Assembly: GCA_050247435.1 (NCBI GenBank)
Contig: JBFWUF010000003.1
Coordinates: 62,001-126,000, forward strand
Origin: JAJVID01 sp050247435
Lineage (GTDB): Bacteria; Acidobacteriota; Blastocatellia; RBC074
Direction: 5' to 3'
DNA: 64,000 nt
Below the pieces are notes generated by a model, which was not told the origin of the DNA, searched no databases, and saw only the letters and a list, made by a program, of their open reading frames with translations. Shown in pieces: positions 7,593 to 17,800 of the stretch. The position numbers and the translations under genes are program-made. The number at the start of each line of letters is the position of its first letter. Position 1 is the first letter of the stretch.

Positions 7593-9419
7593 ATGTCTGA
7601 TCATCACGAAGAAGAACAACTCGGTAAACTTTACGACGCCCGCGCCGCGCGGCGATTGATTCGTTACCTCGCGCCTTACAAACGGCTGGTGGTCGTCGCG
7701 CTGGTTTTGACCGTCGGGCTTAACCTCGTGCGCCAAGTCGGGCCGCTGTTGACCAAATGGGTGATTGACGATTACGTCAAGCCTGCGTCGGAAGGCGCGA
7801 TGAGCTTCGACAGGGCGTTTCAGGGAATAACGATACTCAGCGTCGTTTACATCCTGTCGCTCGTGATCACGCTCGGCATCGGATATTTTCAGGATGTGCT
7901 GCTCAACACCATCGGGCAGCGGGTGATGTATGACCTGCGGGAGCAGATCTTCGCCAAGCTGCAAACCATCGAGGTCGCGTTTTATGACTCGAACCCCGTT
8001 GGGCGTTTGATCACCAGGTTGACCACCGACGTTGACGCGCTGAACGAACTGTTCACGTCGGGGATGGTTGAAGTGCTCGGCGATGTCGTGCTGATCGCGG
8101 GCGCGCTGGGAATGATGTTCTATTTCGACTGGCGGCTCGCGCTAGTGTCGTTGATGGTCGTGCCGCTGCTGATCGCGGCCACCGCCTGGTTTCGCAGGGG
8201 CGCGCGCGAAGGCTTTCGCCAGGTTCGGACGAAGATCGCGCGGTTGAACGCCTTCACGCAGGAACACATTTCGGGCGCTCAAACCGTTCAGTTGTTCAAC
8301 CGCGAAGAGAAGGCTCTCACGGCATTTTCCGACATCAACGCGGCGCACCTGAAGGCCAACATTGACACGATCTTTTATTACGCAGTCTTCTATCCACTGG
8401 TCAACCTGATCTCGGCCATCGGCATCGCGGCGATTGTCTGGTACGGCGGAGGACAAGTTGTTCAGAACGCCATCACCATCGGCACGCTCGTGGCTTTTCT
8501 GCAATACACCCAGCGGTTGTGGCAGCCGATTCAGGACATCAGCGACAAATATAACGTCTTCCAGGCGGCGGTCGTCGCCAGCGAACGCATCTTCAGACTG
8601 CTCGATTCAGAGGACAAGGTCACTTCGCCTGAACACCCCCGGTTGCCTGTGACAGGCGCGCGCGCCGTTGGCCGGATGGAGTTCCGCAACGTCTGGTTCG
8701 CGTATAAAGACGAAGACTGGGTGTTGAAAGACGTCTCGTTCACCGTTGAGCCGGGCGAATCGGTGGCGTTTGTCGGCGCGACCGGGTCAGGCAAAACGAC
8801 GATCACGAATCTGCTGATGAGGTTTTACGACATTCAGCGTGGCGAGATTCTGCTCGACGGCGTTGATATTCGTGAGTGGGATTTGCGCAAGCTGCGCGAG
8901 AACTTCGCGGTTGTCTTGCAGGATGTCTTTCTGTTTTCCGGTGACATCGCCGGAAACATCCGGCTCGGCAATGAGTCAATTGACGAGCCTCGCGTCGAGT
9001 GGGCGGCGCGCGAAGTTCGCGCGGCCAATTTCATCGAAAAGCTGCCGGATCGTTACGCGGCGAAAGTGTGGGAGCGCGGCGCCGGTTTTTCCGTGGGACA
9101 AAAACAACTGATCTCCTTCGCGCGCGCGCTGGCTTTCGATCCGCGAATATTGATCCTCGACGAAGCCACTTCGAGCATAGACACCGAGACAGAGCAATTG
9201 ATTCAGCAGGCCATCGAGCGGTTGATGGCCGGCCGCACGTCGCTGATCATCGCGCATCGCCTCTCGACGATTCAGCGGGTCAACAAGATCATCGTGCTGC
9301 ACAAGGGCGAGATTCGTGAAATGGGCAGCCATCAGGAACTGCTCGCCCATCGCGGGGTATACTTTAAGCTCTATCAACTGCAATACAAAGAACAGGCCCT
9401 GATCGCCGCGAGTGATTAA
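7593..9419 (+). CDS. ABC exporter, fused permease/ATPase (MsbA/lipid-A-exporter-like)
   Basis: 608 residues: an N-terminal six-helix ABC transmembrane domain (about 20-340) and a nucleotide-binding domain with Walker A GATGSGKTT (about 395-403), Q-loop VLQDVFLFSGD, signature FSVGQKQL (about 499), Walker B ILILDEATSS (D523, E524) and H-loop AHRLST. The signature has FSVGQ in place of LSGGQ, normal for this subgroup of half-transporters, whose members often work as heterodimers. No partner half-transporter is adjacent, so a homodimer is possible. Substrate unknown: lipid or hydrophobic compounds are usual for the family. No strong ribosome site is visible in front of the ATG. Confidence 0.92.
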   Translation: MSDHHEEEQLGKLYDARAARRLIRYLAPYKRLVVVALVLTVGLNLVRQVGPLLTKWVIDDYVKPASEGAMSFDRAFQGITILSVVYILSLVITLGIGYFQDVLLNTIGQRVMYDLREQIFAKLQTIEVAFYDSNPVGRLITRLTTDVDALNELFTSGMVEVLGDVVLIAGALGMMFYFDWRLALVSLMVVPLLIAATAWFRRGAREGFRQVRTKIARLNAFTQEHISGAQTVQLFNREEKALTAFSDINAAHLKANIDTIFYYAVFYPLVNLISAIGIAAIVWYGGGQVVQNAITIGTLVAFLQYTQRLWQPIQDISDKYNVFQAAVVASERIFRLLDSEDKVTSPEHPRLPVTGARAVGRMEFRNVWFAYKDEDWVLKDVSFTVEPGESVAFVGATGSGKTTITNLLMRFYDIQRGEILLDGVDIREWDLRKLRENFAVVLQDVFLFSGDIAGNIRLGNESIDEPRVEWAAREVRAANFIEKLPDRYAAKVWERGAGFSVGQKQLISFARALAFDPRILILDEATSSIDTETEQLIQQAIERLMAGRTSLIIAHRLSTIQRVNKIIVLHKGEIREMGSHQELLAHRGVYFKLYQLQYKEQALIAASD

Positions 9420-9538
9420 TGAGACGGAAAAAAGATGCGGGCAACCGATCAATCGCGACCTCATTCTAACGGCTCCGCACGCGGTTTTGGCGTCTGTTGC
9501 GTTGTTTAATCGCTGTTGATCACTTGAAAAATTTCGGT

Positions 9539-9567
9539 TTGACCAATCAAATTCGCTCGTGTATATT
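9539..9567 (+). promoter_or_regulatory. Probable sigma-70 promoter for the tRNA gene
   Basis: TTGACC at 9539-9544 and TATATT at 9562-9567 are separated by exactly 17 bp. They lie about 137 bp before the tRNA and in the only A+T-rich patch of the 284-bp spacer 9420-9703, which otherwise holds no gene. Confidence 0.55.
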
Positions 9568-9703
9568 GCCGTTCGCGTTTGACGCCACAGCGTGATTTTC
9601 CTCACGCGTCTTTACAAATACCGGAAGCGATCCTCCGCGCCATCAAATTGGCATACCCCCAATTCTGGCTAGCCTCGAACCTTCCGGCTCCGCGTCGCGA
9701 CAT

Positions 9704-9780
<77 letters not shown>

Positions 9781-9993
9781 TTACTCAACTGAGTCATCTG
9801 TTTGCTTAAGAGTTATTCGCCCGACAGAGGCTCTCCCACTGATGACAACTCACACATATCTACACACAACCTGGATTGATTGTCGAAGTTCGTTACAGTG
9901 GCTGGCTACAGGTTCGTAGCATCGAAGTGGTACGTCCAGTCCTGGTATCAATCATGTGTTGCCCCCCGAAAACTGAAAAGGAGTTGTTAACCT

Positions 9994-12900
9994 ATGTCTG
10001 TCATGAGGGGCTTGTTCCTCCGACATTTACTTACTGTGTTACCCATAAAAACATTTCGCTCTAGAACAACCACACTTCTTCTCGTTCTTGCCTGCATCCT
10101 CGGCGTCACTGCGGTCTCGACGGATTTGATCCTGTCAGGGTTAGCCGCGCGCCGTTCGCGGGCTGAAAAGAGAACCAACACAATCCCGACTTCAATCCCG
10201 AAACTGCCGCCGATGACCTCGCGCGGCCCTCTTGCGTCATCGAACGCCTGCGCGGTTCCATTCGCTCCCTTTCAGGGATGCACGGTGAACTGCACGGCAA
10301 ACGTTCCCGCAAATGGACAAAGCGGAGCCGCGGTTTCGTTCTCGGCGACCGCGAACGCGTCAGGGTGTTCGTCGCAACCGACCTATGCCTGGAATTTCGG
10401 TGACGGCTCGCAATCATCCCAACAAAATCCGAGCCACACTTACAGTACCGCGGGGACGTACACCTGGACGCTGACTACCTCGGTCAGCAGCGGTTCGCAA
10501 ACGATTGACACAATCGCGGGCGGTTTGGGCGAAGGCAACCCGGTGTCGCAGGCGCCGTTCGGAGTGCTCGCCGCAGTCGCGCGTGATACGCAGGGACGAG
10601 GCGTTTACGTCGCTGACACGATCGCCAACATGGCGTTGGTTCGATTCATCAACACCAGCGCTTCCACAGTCACCCTCGGCGGGCGCCAGATAGCTCCCGG
10701 AACTGTCCGCGTGGTCGCCGGTGGCGGCCTTGATCTCGGCGAAAACGTTCCAGGGCTTCAGGCCGATTTGGGAGAGGTGACTGGATTGGCGGTCAGCTCC
10801 AACGGCGATCTGGTCTATCTCGCCAACAAAGTTGACGGGCAAGTGCGCGCCATCAACGTTTCGGCCAACTCGGTGACGGTCGCCGGTCAAACGGTCGCCT
10901 CTGGCCGTGTCGGAACACTGGTCTCCGCACAGGGAGCGCCCTTTAACGGCATTGCGACCTTTAATGGTCTTGCTGTGCATCCTTCGACTGGCGATGTTTA
11001 CGCCATTGACGTGACGGCGGGCGTGAACAAGGTGTTCAAGATTTCGAGTGGCGGGACAGCGACGGCTGTCGCGGGTAATGGCGCGATCACCACGATTGAC
11101 GCTCCGTTTTCAGCCGGAGCGGCGACCGGCATTCCCTTGCTGCAACCGCGCGCCATCGAATTTGACGCGGGTGGAAATCTCTTCATCGCGGACACCGGCC
11201 ACGGGCGCGTGATTCGTGTGGACGGCGGAGGCAGTGCGTCGCTGGTTCACCAGTTTCAGGTGTTCAATTCCGGCGGGTTAAACGTAAATCCGTATCCGTC
11301 GGGCGTCGCCGTCGTGGGTGGCAGCGTTTATGTCGCCAACGGCAATTCGCAGACGGTAGAGCGCGTGGCAACAAGCGGCGCCACGGTTATCGCCGGCCAG
11401 TCGGGCGCGTCCTGCGATTATTCCATTTCCAATTGCGGCGATGACGGCCAGGCGGCGAACGCCGGATTTAATATGCTGGGAAGCACGTCCAACCCTCCGC
11501 TCGCCAGCATCGAAGGCGATCCGAACGGACTCTTCATTATGGATCAGGGCGGCACGGGCAGAGGGCGCGTGCGTTACGTCAATCTGACCGGCGGTTCGGT
11601 GACGCTCGCCGGAGTGACCGTCGCGCAGGGCGTGATTCGCACGATCGGAGGCAACGGTCTTGCGTCGCCGTATGACGGAGGGCTGGCGACGGGAGCCACG
11701 TTCAACACGCCCGTCGGCGTCGCGGTTAATAGCGCCGGCAACCTTTGGATTTCGGACACAATCAGCGGACGGCTGCGCTTCGTCAATCGGAGCGCGAGCC
11801 AGGTGACGATCTTCGCGGGCACTCCGGCGGCGCAAACCGTCCCCGCGGGCGAAATCGTCACCGTCAACAACAGCGTCGGTTCCGGCGGTGGCGGCACTGA
11901 CGGCGTGCCTGTGAATGAGGCCGCTTTCGAGTCGCCGCAGGGACTGTTTGTGACCAACCAGGGCATTTACGTCGTTGATTCGAGAAGCGGCCCGCAAGTT
12001 CCGCTCGATTTCAGCGGACGGCGCACCAGTCTTGTTCGATTCATCAACACGGGAGCGAGTCCTGTCACGATCTTTCCGGGAGCGGGCGGGAACGCGATTA
12101 CAATCGCGCCGGGGCACATTCAGAAGATCGCCGGCGGCGCTGATCAATCCCAGGGAGGCAACGGCAACGGCGATTTCGCTACTTTAGCGAAATTCTTCGG
12201 CGCTTCGGACATCGTTGTCACCGCGAACGGCACGATCTACGTCACGGAAGTAGGCCAGAAAGCGGTCCGCAAGGTTGACGGCAACACGGGCGTCGTCTCG
12301 AGCCTCTCGCTTCCCACGAAGGAGTACACCGGTCTCGGATTTGATTCGACCGGACGGTTGATGATCGCCAACTATACCGACAACATAATTCTGCGCGAAT
12401 CGAGCGCTGGTAGCGGGTCTTTCTCGAACTTCGCTACCGCTCTCAACAAACCGCGTGACGTGGCCGGCGCTTCGGACGGCAGCGCTTACGTGACCAACAG
12501 CGGCAACCATCGGATAGTTCGCATTGATTCATCGGGGACGAAATCCGATATTGCCGGAAGCACCCAGGGCTTCGGGGGGGACGGCGGCCCGGCGACGGGA
12601 GGGCTGATCAATATCACTCCTTCCGCGTTGGTCATCGGTAACGGCGCGGCAAACCAGTTGCCTCAAACGGTGAACATCGTCGTTGGCCAGGGCGGTGAAA
12701 TCATCTTCACTGACAGCAACAACAACCGTATCCGCCGCATCGCCGCGTCGGTCACGACTTGCGTCAAGACCGGAACGATCACGATTGCGGGTAACAATCC
12801 CGCGCCGTCGTTGGCCAGCATCAGCCCGAACACCGCTCTGATCAACAGCGGCGCGTTCACGCTGACGGCCAACGGAAGCAACTTCACTCCTTCCTCGGTC

Positions 12901-14640
12901 GTTCGCTGGAATGGCCAGGCCCGCACGACGAATTACGTCAGCGGAACGCAGTTGACCGCCGATATCCCATCAAGCGATCTGACTTCCGCAGGGACGGCGC
13001 AGGTGACAGTCTTCACCCCGACGCCCGGAGGCGGAACGTCGAGCGCCCAAACCTTCACCGTCACCCAACCCAATCCGGTTCCCTCGATCTCCAGCCTGAG
13101 TCCGAATACGGCGACCGAGGGCGGCTCCGGATTCACTTTGACGGTGAACGGAAGCGGTTTCGTCAACGGTTCCGTGGTGCGTTGGGACGGGCAAGACCGC
13201 GTGACGACTTTCCAGAACTCGACGCAGTTGAAAGCGCAAATCCTGGCCTCCGATATCATCGGCATTGGTCAGGCGAGCGTGACGGTCTTTAACCCGACGC
13301 CGGGTGGAGGCGTGTCGAACGTCTTGACGTTCAACATCACGGCGGGCACCAGCCCTGTTCCCGTGCTGAGCAGTATCAGCCCGAGTTCAACCCCCGCCGG
13401 CTCCGCGAGCTTCATCCTGACCGCCAATGGCTCCAACTTCGTCGCGACCTCGAAGGTGCGTTGGAACGGCCAGGACTTGCAGACGGCGTTCACGAGCGCC
13501 AACCAGTTGACGGCTCAGGTGCCGGACAATCTGGTGGCGAGCGGGGGCACGGCTCAAGTGACCGTTTTTACGCCCTCTCCGGGCGGGGGCACGAGCGCCG
13601 CTCGGACCTTCACGATCACCGCGCCTCAGAACCCCGTGCCGACGCTCGCAACTCTCAATCCGCCGGCCGTGCCGGCAGGCTCCGGGTTCACGCTGGCGGT
13701 TACCGGAACCAACTTCGTCAGCGGATCGAAGGTGCGGATCAATGGCGTCGAGCGCGTGACGACCGTCGTCAACTCGACGCAGTTGACCGCGGCGATACTC
13801 GCCTCCGATGTCGCCACCTCCGGTGATAAGCCGATCACGGTCGTCAACCCGGCGCCGGGCGGCGGAACGTCGAACGCTCTGTCGCTCAAGGTCATGCCGA
13901 AGGTCACGGGCGTCTCCGCCGCGAGCTTCCTCGGCGCGCAACTCGCCCCGGAATCAATCGTGGCGGCGTTCGGCTCAGGAATGGCGACCGACGTTGCAAT
14001 CGCCAACAGCCTGCCGTTGCCGACCACTCTGCTCGGCACGACGGTGAAAGTGACCGATAGCGCGGGAACCACGCGCGACTCGTCGCTCTTCTTCGTCGCC
14101 CCCACGCAGATCAACTTCGAGATACCGAAGGGAACGGCCAACGGCGTGGCGGTGGTGAATGTGGCGATCAACGGCAATATCGTCGGGGCCGGCACGATGA
14201 ATATCGCCAAAGTCGCGCCGGGGTTGATCAGCGCCAACGCCAACGGGCAAGGCGTTGCGGCGGCGGTGGTGCTCCGCATTGACACAGCCAACGGCAATAA
14301 GCAGACCTTCGAGCAGGTCGCGCGCTTCGATTCAGGGCAGAGCAAATTCGTTCCCGTACCGATTGATATGGGGCCGAGTACGGACCTCGTCTACGTTCTG
14401 CTTTATGGCACGGGCATACGTGGCCGCACTAGCACTCAAAACATCGTCGTCAATATTGACGGCTCATCGAGGCCGCTCAGCGCGGCGCAGTTCGAGGACG
14501 GTTTTGCCGCTCCCGGCTTCGTCGGACTCGATCAGGTCAACGTTCTGTTGCCACGCAGTTTGATCGGACGCGGCCAGATTGACATCACCCTGACCGTTGA
14601 TGGGGTTGTCAGCAACACCGTCCAGCTCTCGATCAAGTAG
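9994..14640 (+). CDS. Giant secreted PKD / NHL / IPT-TIG protein with TIGR03437 C-terminal domain
   Basis: 1548 residues; ATG preceded by AAAGGAG. Order of parts: N-terminal hydrophobic export segment (about 28-50, TTTLLLVLACILGVTAVSTD); a PKD domain ending in WNFGDGS...TYTWTL (about 90-165); a long run of NHL beta-propeller repeats (about 170-925; units such as GNLFIADTGHGRVIRV); four IPT/TIG immunoglobulin-like modules (about 930-1295; each starts NPxPxLxxxxP and contains VRWNGQ or VRINGV); and the TIGR03437 domain (about 1300-1548). It is likely a cell-surface or secreted protein for adhesion or polymer binding; no catalytic residues are evident. Spaced 255 bp from its paralogue at 14896, with a terminator between, so each is transcribed on its own. 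Confidence 0.9.
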   Translation: MSVMRGLFLRHLLTVLPIKTFRSRTTTLLLVLACILGVTAVSTDLILSGLAARRSRAEKRTNTIPTSIPKLPPMTSRGPLASSNACAVPFAPFQGCTVNCTANVPANGQSGAAVSFSATANASGCSSQPTYAWNFGDGSQSSQQNPSHTYSTAGTYTWTLTTSVSSGSQTIDTIAGGLGEGNPVSQAPFGVLAAVARDTQGRGVYVADTIANMALVRFINTSASTVTLGGRQIAPGTVRVVAGGGLDLGENVPGLQADLGEVTGLAVSSNGDLVYLANKVDGQVRAINVSANSVTVAGQTVASGRVGTLVSAQGAPFNGIATFNGLAVHPSTGDVYAIDVTAGVNKVFKISSGGTATAVAGNGAITTIDAPFSAGAATGIPLLQPRAIEFDAGGNLFIADTGHGRVIRVDGGGSASLVHQFQVFNSGGLNVNPYPSGVAVVGGSVYVANGNSQTVERVATSGATVIAGQSGASCDYSISNCGDDGQAANAGFNMLGSTSNPPLASIEGDPNGLFIMDQGGTGRGRVRYVNLTGGSVTLAGVTVAQGVIRTIGGNGLASPYDGGLATGATFNTPVGVAVNSAGNLWISDTISGRLRFVNRSASQVTIFAGTPAAQTVPAGEIVTVNNSVGSGGGGTDGVPVNEAAFESPQGLFVTNQGIYVVDSRSGPQVPLDFSGRRTSLVRFINTGASPVTIFPGAGGNAITIAPGHIQKIAGGADQSQGGNGNGDFATLAKFFGASDIVVTANGTIYVTEVGQKAVRKVDGNTGVVSSLSLPTKEYTGLGFDSTGRLMIANYTDNIILRESSAGSGSFSNFATALNKPRDVAGASDGSAYVTNSGNHRIVRIDSSGTKSDIAGSTQGFGGDGGPATGGLINITPSALVIGNGAANQLPQTVNIVVGQGGEIIFTDSNNNRIRRIAASVTTCVKTGTITIAGNNPAPSLASISPNTALINSGAFTLTANGSNFTPSSVVRWNGQARTTNYVSGTQLTADIPSSDLTSAGTAQVTVFTPTPGGGTSSAQTFTVTQPNPVPSISSLSPNTATEGGSGFTLTVNGSGFVNGSVVRWDGQDRVTTFQNSTQLKAQILASDIIGIGQASVTVFNPTPGGGVSNVLTFNITAGTSPVPVLSSISPSSTPAGSASFILTANGSNFVATSKVRWNGQDLQTAFTSANQLTAQVPDNLVASGGTAQVTVFTPSPGGGTSAARTFTITAPQNPVPTLATLNPPAVPAGSGFTLAVTGTNFVSGSKVRINGVERVTTVVNSTQLTAAILASDVATSGDKPITVVNPAPGGGTSNALSLKVMPKVTGVSAASFLGAQLAPESIVAAFGSGMATDVAIANSLPLPTTLLGTTVKVTDSAGTTRDSSLFFVAPTQINFEIPKGTANGVAVVNVAINGNIVGAGTMNIAKVAPGLISANANGQGVAAAVVLRIDTANGNKQTFEQVARFDSGQSKFVPVPIDMGPSTDLVYVLLYGTGIRGRTSTQNIVVNIDGSSRPLSAAQFEDGFAAPGFVGLDQVNVLLPRSLIGRGQIDITLTVDGVVSNTVQLSIK

Positions 14641-14663
14641 TAAACGCGAGAGACTGAATCAGG

Positions 14664-14710
14664 AGAGTGAGAGAGCGGCAATGTTCCGCTCTCTCACTCT
14701 TCCGTTTTCC
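14664..14710 (+). terminator. Intrinsic terminator after the giant gene
   Basis: A perfect 15-bp stem: AGAGTGAGAGAGCGG (14664-14678), loop CAATGTT, CCGCTCTCTCACTCT (14686-14700), followed by TCCGTTTTCC. It lies 24 bp after the stop codon. The T tract is short, so efficiency is uncertain. A second weaker hairpin (AAGGCGA ... TCGCCTTT) follows at about 14717-14745. Confidence 0.75.
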
Positions 14711-14895
14711 AACGACAAGGCGAATTTGTGTTCGAACTCGCCTTTATTCACGAGGAATCGTTCCTCATTGCCTCGACGTTCTCGCCTTAATCCAGGTTAT
14801 TCATCCTGCCCCGAAATAGCTGAAGCCAGACAACAGAGCGCGCCAAACGGATTAGGATCACGGCGCGCCATTCTCACAACAGGAGCGATTGAATC

Positions 14896-17800
14896 ATGCG
14901 CTACCGCCTCACGCGACGCTTCTTTCTACGGCGGCTGTCTAACTTTAAAACCTGCATCGTTGGGCTTCTGATTTTTTGCGTATGCGCCTCATTGCTGACG
15001 CCCGAACGCGGCGCATCAGCTCAGAGCGGTTGCAATGTCGAATGCTCGGCGACCGTGGCCGCGACGGCTCAGATCGGCGCTCAGGTTTCGTTTATGGCAT
15101 CAGCGACGGTTTCGGGGTGCGCTTCGGCGCCTGCTTACGAATGGGATTTCGGCGACGGGACTTCGACTTCGCTGCAACAGAACGTGACGCACACGTACAC
15201 CGCGCCGGGCGTTTACACCTGGAAATTGACGGCGACCGCGCGCGCCGGGGCTACCACTATCAACACTGTCGCGGGCGGGTACGGCGATAACGTCCTGGCG
15301 CGGCAAGCGCCATTCATCACGCCAGTGGCTGTTGCGCGCGACCCGCAAGGACGCGGCTTTTACATCGCCGACGACCTGTCGGGCAATACACTGCTTCGAT
15401 TCGTCAATACAGGAAACAGCTCAGCGGCGGTTGGCGGCAAGACAATTGACGCAGGCAAGATCAGGCTTCTGGCTGGTGAGAGCGGCGTTCCGATCCAACA
15501 AGAAGTCTGGGATGTTCCGGCCTCGAATTTCGTCTATACGATCAGAGGGCTGGCCACGAGCGCAAACGGCAATCTGCTCTACTTCAGTGATGAAGGCAAC
15601 GGGCAGGTACTGGTCTACAACGCTTCAAACAACGATCTGACAGTGGCCGGGCGAATGTTGAAACCGGGCAATGTCGGGACGTTGGCTCTGGCGCCAACCG
15701 GCGCTCTGGGAGGCGCGGCGACCCACCCGGTTAGCGGCGAAGTCTATTTCATCAGCGGAAACATCGTTCACAAGATCGGCTCCAATAATCAGCCGGCCGC
15801 CGTGGCCGGCAACGGCGCAACGACGAGCGCGAGCGAGAAATTTCCGGCGATGCCCGTTGACGGAACCGCCGCGCCGCTGCTCACGCCGCGCGACATCGCT
15901 TTCGACAACGCAGGCAATCTCTTCATCGCCGATTCGGGACACGGGCGCGCGGTCAAACTCGATTCATCGAATAAGCTCTCGCTCGTTTTCCAGTTCCAGT
16001 TCGGGGCAGGCGTAGCGAATCCGTATCCGTCCGGGATCGCGGTGATCAGCGGCAAGGTCTACACCGCCAACGGCAACGACCAGACGATTACGGAGGTGAG
16101 CGCCGCCGGGGCCATCGTCGCGGGAAAATCGAAAACCACCTGCAACTATATTTCTTCAACCTGCGGTGACGGAGGCGCCGGCGCAAACGCGTTATTCAAT
16201 CTTCCGGGCAGTTCCACGCCGCCGCCAATCGCCGGAATCGAATCCGACGAGAACGGTCTTTACATCCTCGATCAAGGCGGCAATCAAACAGGCCGCGTGC
16301 GTTATCTGAATCTTGGAGCCGCTCCAACGACGCTTGCTGGAGTCGTCATCGCCGCGAACAACATTGACACGATTGCGGGGAGCGGGTTGGCCTCGCCGTT
16401 CGACGGCGGACTGGCGATTGGCGGATCGTTGAGCTTCCCGACCGGCGTGGCCCTTGACGCGAATAACAACCTCTTCATCGCCGACACGCTCGCCGGGCGC
16501 TTGCGATTCGTCAACCGCGGCTCGAACGTGGTCACGTTGTTCCCGAACACGCCCGCGCAGCAGATCGTCGAGCCGGGCGCCATCGTCACGATCAATAAAG
16601 ATGTCGGCGTGGGCCAGACCGACGGCGTGCCGGTCAATCAGGCCAGTTTCGACACGCCGCAAGGTTTGTTCGTCACCAATCAGGGAGTCTTCGTCGCCGA
16701 TTCAAAAGGCGGCCCATCGGTTGATTTCAAACGAAGCGGACTGATTCGTTTCATTAACACCTCGCCTTCGACCGTGGTTTTTTATCCGAATTCGCCGTCT
16801 CCGATTTCGGTCCCTCCGGGCCACATTGCCAGGGTGGCGGGAGCCACGGGGGGCGTGTCTGGCGGCATAGGCAACGGCGGTTCGGCGATAGACGCCAGAT
16901 TTTTCGCGCCCGCCGATATCGTCGTCAATCCGGTGTCGGGCGACATCTACGTCGCCGACGTGGGCAACAAGGCCGTGCGCAGGATCAGCGGCAATAACGG
17001 AACCGTCATCAGCCTGAATCTCCCCGCGTCGCAATACACCGGACTGGGGCTGGACGCGAGCAGCCGGCTGTACATCGCCGATTACGACCAGAACCGCGTC
17101 TTGCGCGAATCGAGCGCGGGCAGCGGGCAGTTCGCGCCGCTCAATTCGACGCCGCTCAACAAACCGCGCGACGTGGCTGTTGACGTGGGCGGAGCCGCTT
17201 ACGTGACCAACAGCGACGACAACCGCATTGTCCGAATCGCTCCATCAGGCATGGTCGAAATCTTCGCCGGGACGACAGCCAATCCGAATGCCGGATTCGA
17301 CGGCGACGGCGGGCTTGCGACCAACGCCAAACTCAGCATCATTCCTGACCCCATCAACATCAACGCCATCGGCGCTCCGGCCGCGCTTCCGGTGACGGTG
17401 AACATCGCCATCGGATCGGGCGGGGAAGTTGTTTTTACTGATACGCGCAATGGCCGTGTGCGGCGCATCGGCGCAGGTTCGGTGACCTGCTTGAAGACGG
17501 GAAAGATCACCGTCACCGGCGCCAACCCCGCGCCGGCGCTCAGTCAGATCACGCCGGCTTACGCGCCGCTCGGCGGGCGCGACTTCACCCTGACGATCAA
17601 CGGGACCGGATTCGTCACCGGATCGAAGGCGCGCTGGAACGGGCAGGATCGCACGACCAATTACGTCAGCAGCACGCAATTGATCGCGCAGATTCCGGCG
17701 ACTGACATCGGCGTCGCGAGCACGGCGAGCGTGACCGTCTTCAACCCCGCGCCTGGCGGGGGCGTCTCGAACGCGCTGCCTATCGTGGTCAGCCAGCCCA

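Noticed and set aside
7593..9419. Non-functional ABC signature (FSVGQ)
   Set aside because: This variant is normal in this half-transporter subgroup and other catalytic residues are intact.
5688..9419. Three-gene operon of ATPase, DUF4276 and ABC exporter
   Set aside because: The exporter differs in base composition and family; small spacing alone does not support a joint function.
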